Positions 13,866 to 14,568 of a stretch of 14,568 nt of DNA are shown here, one piece after another; within the stretch, counting starts at the first letter, position 1; the number at the start of each line of letters is the position of its first letter. The notes beneath the pieces were generated by a model. That model did no database searches and was not told the origin of the DNA. It saw only the letters and a list, made by a program, of their open reading frames with translations. The DNA is taken from positions 1-14,568 of the forward strand of contig JASLAV010000188.1 in the NCBI GenBank assembly GCA_030146905.1, written 5' to 3'. The position numbers were made by a program, and so were the translations under genes. The stretch is from Lentzea sp. Its GTDB lineage: Bacteria; Actinomycetota; Actinomycetes; Mycobacteriales; Pseudonocardiaceae.

Positions 13866-14365
13866 TCACACCGAGCTTGCGGCTGCGTGCCTCTCTTGGG
13901 ATGAGAGGAATGCGGGCATGTTGGCTTCGATGTGGCCGATGAAGGCCATGAGGTGGTCGACGGTGGTTTCCCCCCAGCGGCGTGAGGAAGCAGTTGACGC
14001 TCGGGGGCAGTAACCGGGAAGGCCGTGATCCGCACCGGGTAGCACCGGCCGGAATCGGCGTCGCTTGCCGCGAAGGCACGGCGGTGCGAACCGGACTGTC
14101 GTTGAGGGTGCCGATCACCTGCTCGCTGTCGGCAGTCCGGTCAGGCAGGTCACGTACCCGTCGGTGATGCGCACCGGAGCGTTCGTGGTGTACGGATCGC
14201 TGAGGTCACCGCCCCGACCTGCTCACGGTCAACGGTGTGGTGGCGTCGAGAGCGACGTTCCAGGCCGAATCGGCTGTCGCTTCCAGCTCGGGCCAGTCGG
14301 ACGTTCCCGCGTAGCGGTTCCACCGCATCGATGCGCAGCGAACAGGTCCAGGGGCCGTGCTCGAC
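13866..14365 (-). pseudogene. Heavily frameshifted, unidentified minus-strand gene
   Basis: The minus strand has codon-biased islands in changing frames. From right to left: VEHGPWTCSLRIDAVE (near 14365-14320), RYAGTSDWPELEATADSAWN with VALDATTPLTVS (about 14320-14230), DLSDPYTTNAPVRITDGYVT with CLTGLPTA (about 14205-14115), VIGTLNDSPVRTAVPS (from 14118), VRITAFPVTAPERQLLPH (about 14035-13980), and RWGETTVDHLMAFIGHIEAN with MPAFLSSQERHAAASSV, ending at TGA 13866-13868. Together they would make one protein of about 165 residues with at least four indels. I do not recognise the family. It follows the DUF417-like gene on the same strand and may have been its operon partner. The 60 bp between the IS982 stop and this gene show nothing else. 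Confidence 0.4.
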
Positions 14366-14433
14366 TGAGACGGATCTTGTAGTCGTTGCGTGGTGGTGCT
14401 GCGGAACCGGTCGGGGTCCCGCAGCACCCAGGT

Positions 14434-14568
14434 TTACCGCTGGTTGGCGTCGGCCGGCGACACCCGCTGCCGCGCGGGTACCTCGGCTGACATGACCACC
14501 AGGGCTGCGGTGATCAGGACCAGGTTCTTGACCACGAACTCACCGGTCATGGTCAACAGCAGTGGATT
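14434..14568 (-). CDS. C-terminal end of a DUF417/RclC-like membrane protein (partial)
   Basis: 44 codons enter from the right edge of the window and stop at TAA 14434-14436. The sequence NPLLLTMTGEFVVKNLVLIT then AALVVMSAEV has the pattern of the last helix of DUF417 (YkgB/RclC) proteins, where a G-E/R-F-V-K-N/D-L-V-L segment leads into a hydrophobic helix, followed by a short charged tail. That family consists of four-helix inner-membrane proteins linked to oxidative or chlorine stress. A DoxX-like protein is an alternative. Most of the gene lies outside the window, so this rests on one helix. Confidence 0.45.
   Translation of the reverse strand, partial: NPLLLTMTGEFVVKNLVLITAALVVMSAEVPARQRVSPADANQR

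Overview
The window is high-GC DNA with strong G/C bias at third codon positions, Shine-Dalgarno sites of the GGAGG type, and GTG/TTG starts. It fits a filamentous actinomycete, possibly Pseudonocardiaceae; the family is an inference. Gene types typical of such genomes are present: a GH81 glucanase with a CBM6, an nSTAND-type WD40 protein, dnaE2, and IS5, IS3, IS982 and IS4 transposases. No tRNA, rRNA or CRISPR array was seen.

Layout. 2-412: C-terminal end of an unidentified gene with an in-frame 102-bp tandem duplication. 428-2059 (minus): an intact fusion of a squalene/phytoene-synthase-like domain and a cis-prenyltransferase (UppS-type) domain, the most unusual gene here. 2277-3178: an apparently complete IS5-family element with perfect 17-bp inverted repeats and a canonical -1 slippery heptamer. 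It abuts a WD40 gene that has lost its 5' part (3178-4529). 4694-5064: a decayed piece of dnaE2. 5065-5455 (minus): a broken, unidentified gene. 5473-6492: an intact aldo/keto reductase preceded by two operator-like boxes. 6764-7192: a DUF2255 protein. 7213-7869: unidentified minus-strand coding remnants and an IS4 N-terminal fragment. 7912-9254: an IS3-family element whose orfB carries three indels. 9391-10202: a patchwork with an RHS-protein tail, a thioesterase end and unidentified pieces. 10251-13078: promoter, LacI-type palindrome and an intact secreted GH81-CBM6 beta-1,3-glucanase. 13117-13275: a signal-peptide ORF that ends in a long hairpin. 13324-13805: a decayed IS982 transposase. 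13866-14365 (minus): a shattered unidentified gene. 14434-14568 (minus): the C-terminus of a DUF417-like membrane protein.

Overall this is an insertion-rich, decaying accessory segment. A few intact genes (prenyltransferase fusion, AKR with DUF2255, GH81) sit among truncated and frameshifted remnants. The long intact genes argue that most frameshifts are real decay rather than sequencing error, although a raw-read check would settle this. No complete multi-gene system is evident. The best candidate for new biology is the prenyl synthase fusion; the most clearly regulated unit is the beta-glucanase.
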